Shown here one piece after another: positions 63,717-64,000 of a stretch of DNA of 64,000 bases (its first letter is position 1; each line of letters starts with the position of its first letter). The notes under the pieces are model-generated. The model saw nothing but the letters and a program-made list of their open reading frames with translations. It ran no database searches and was not told where the DNA came from. The stretch comes from Listeria costaricensis (GTDB lineage: Bacteria > Bacillota > Bacilli > Lactobacillales > Listeriaceae), in the NCBI RefSeq assembly GCF_900183385.1, contig NZ_FXUT01000007.1, positions 160,718 to 224,717 of the forward strand, in the 5' to 3' direction. The position numbers and the translations under genes are program-made.

Positions 63717-64000
63717 ATGATTGACAGACATAAACAGAATATTGGTGAAGCACTAAAAAATATTCGACTAAATTATGGCATGACAAGCAAAGATGTTTAT
63801 GAAAATATCATGTCCCGCACACATTTATACCGAATAGAAAATAACAACCAAGTGCCTAGTTTAGATAAGACAATCAAGATTCTTAACCGTTTTTCTATGT
63901 CAGTAGATGAGTTTGAATTTATAAGAAATGGTTATGCGCTCAATGAAGTTCAGCAAGTATTGCAAGATTTTAAATCTATTAATACTACTGTGAATATACC
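63717..64000 (+). CDS. Rgg/GadR/MutR-like transcriptional regulator (N-terminus, cut by window end)
   Basis: 94 codons of a paralogue of the gene at 62261, running off the right edge. It starts MIDRHKQNIGEALKNIRLNY; the HTH holds MSRTHLYRIENNNQ and VDEFEFIRNGYAL, closely matching the first copy (DEFEYIKNGYQL). GAGGAAG lies 8 nt before the ATG. Together with RNA copy B it repeats the whole unit found at 61690-63160. Confidence 0.85.
   Translation, partial: MIDRHKQNIGEALKNIRLNYGMTSKDVYENIMSRTHLYRIENNNQVPSLDKTIKILNRFSMSVDEFEFIRNGYALNEVQQVLQDFKSINTTVNI

Overview
The window looks like chromosome of Listeria or a very close low-GC Gram-positive relative. Base composition by eye is in the low 40s % GC, higher than L. 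monocytogenes as I know it; I cannot fix the species. The evidence is gene order: a division and cell wall cluster (murD, mraY, murE, pbpB, ftsL, rsmH, mraZ), the ylbF/ylbG-rsmD-coaD-ylbL and yceD-rpmF blocks, ctaB/ctaA, groES-groEL beside ydiL-ydiK, cdaA-cdaR-glmM near a ribozyme-controlled glmS, and a maltodextrin operon with maltose phosphorylase and a DUF1189 protein. Most of the window is ordinary housekeeping DNA. There are no insertion sequences, prophage or CRISPR arrays.

Layout. 1-7020: minus-strand peptidoglycan/division operon controlled by MraZ. 7047-10326: an MFS exporter divergent from an SgrR-type regulator. 10279-18716: translation and coenzyme genes (panE, rpmF, yceD, tmcAL, ylbL, coaD, rsmD, ylbG, ylbF) ending in a CAP-domain protein. 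18850-20430: an orphan sugar-binding lipoprotein behind a strong promoter with CcpA/LacI-type sites. 20426-26630: TPR membrane protein, heme A synthesis (ctaB/ctaA), a HAD phosphatase, a Crp/Fnr regulator and a K+ channel. 26628-29872: copper-type operon (ycnJ, ycnI, DUF4870, MOSC). 30010-33610: a stack of terminators, groEL, groES with CIRCE, ydiL and ydiK. 33611-41202: glmS with its ribozyme, a tiny LPXTG protein, a membrane thioredoxin, glmM-cdaR-cdaA. 41381-52212: maltose/maltodextrin operon and LacI regulator. 52409-56397: small unknown proteins, an arginase-fold protein with a degraded active site, and the potassium importer KimA. 56691-57244: five tRNAs. 57379-61640: PAP2 phosphatase, GntR regulator, ABC exporter, GNAT. 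61690-64000: two tandem copies of a structured RNA plus Rgg-like regulator unit.

Functional links. Amino sugar supply (glmS, glmM) feeds the lipid-linked wall steps encoded at the left end (murE, mraY). CdaA makes c-di-AMP under CdaR and GlmM, and KimA, whose B. subtilis relative is inhibited by c-di-AMP, is in the same window. Maltodextrin enters through MalEFG, is trimmed by the cytoplasmic GH13 enzyme and split by maltose phosphorylase; the ATPase for the importer is not here.

The least explained part is the right end. Each Rgg-like gene has, just upstream and divergent, a roughly 250-290 nt transcription unit. It has a conserved -10, hairpins that keep pairing although their sequences have changed, and a Rho-independent terminator. 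I read these as a duplicated, probably undescribed non-coding RNA. Other points of note are the arginase-like protein lacking most catalytic ligands, the 67-residue sortase substrate with almost no exposed part, and four consecutive terminators behind groEL.
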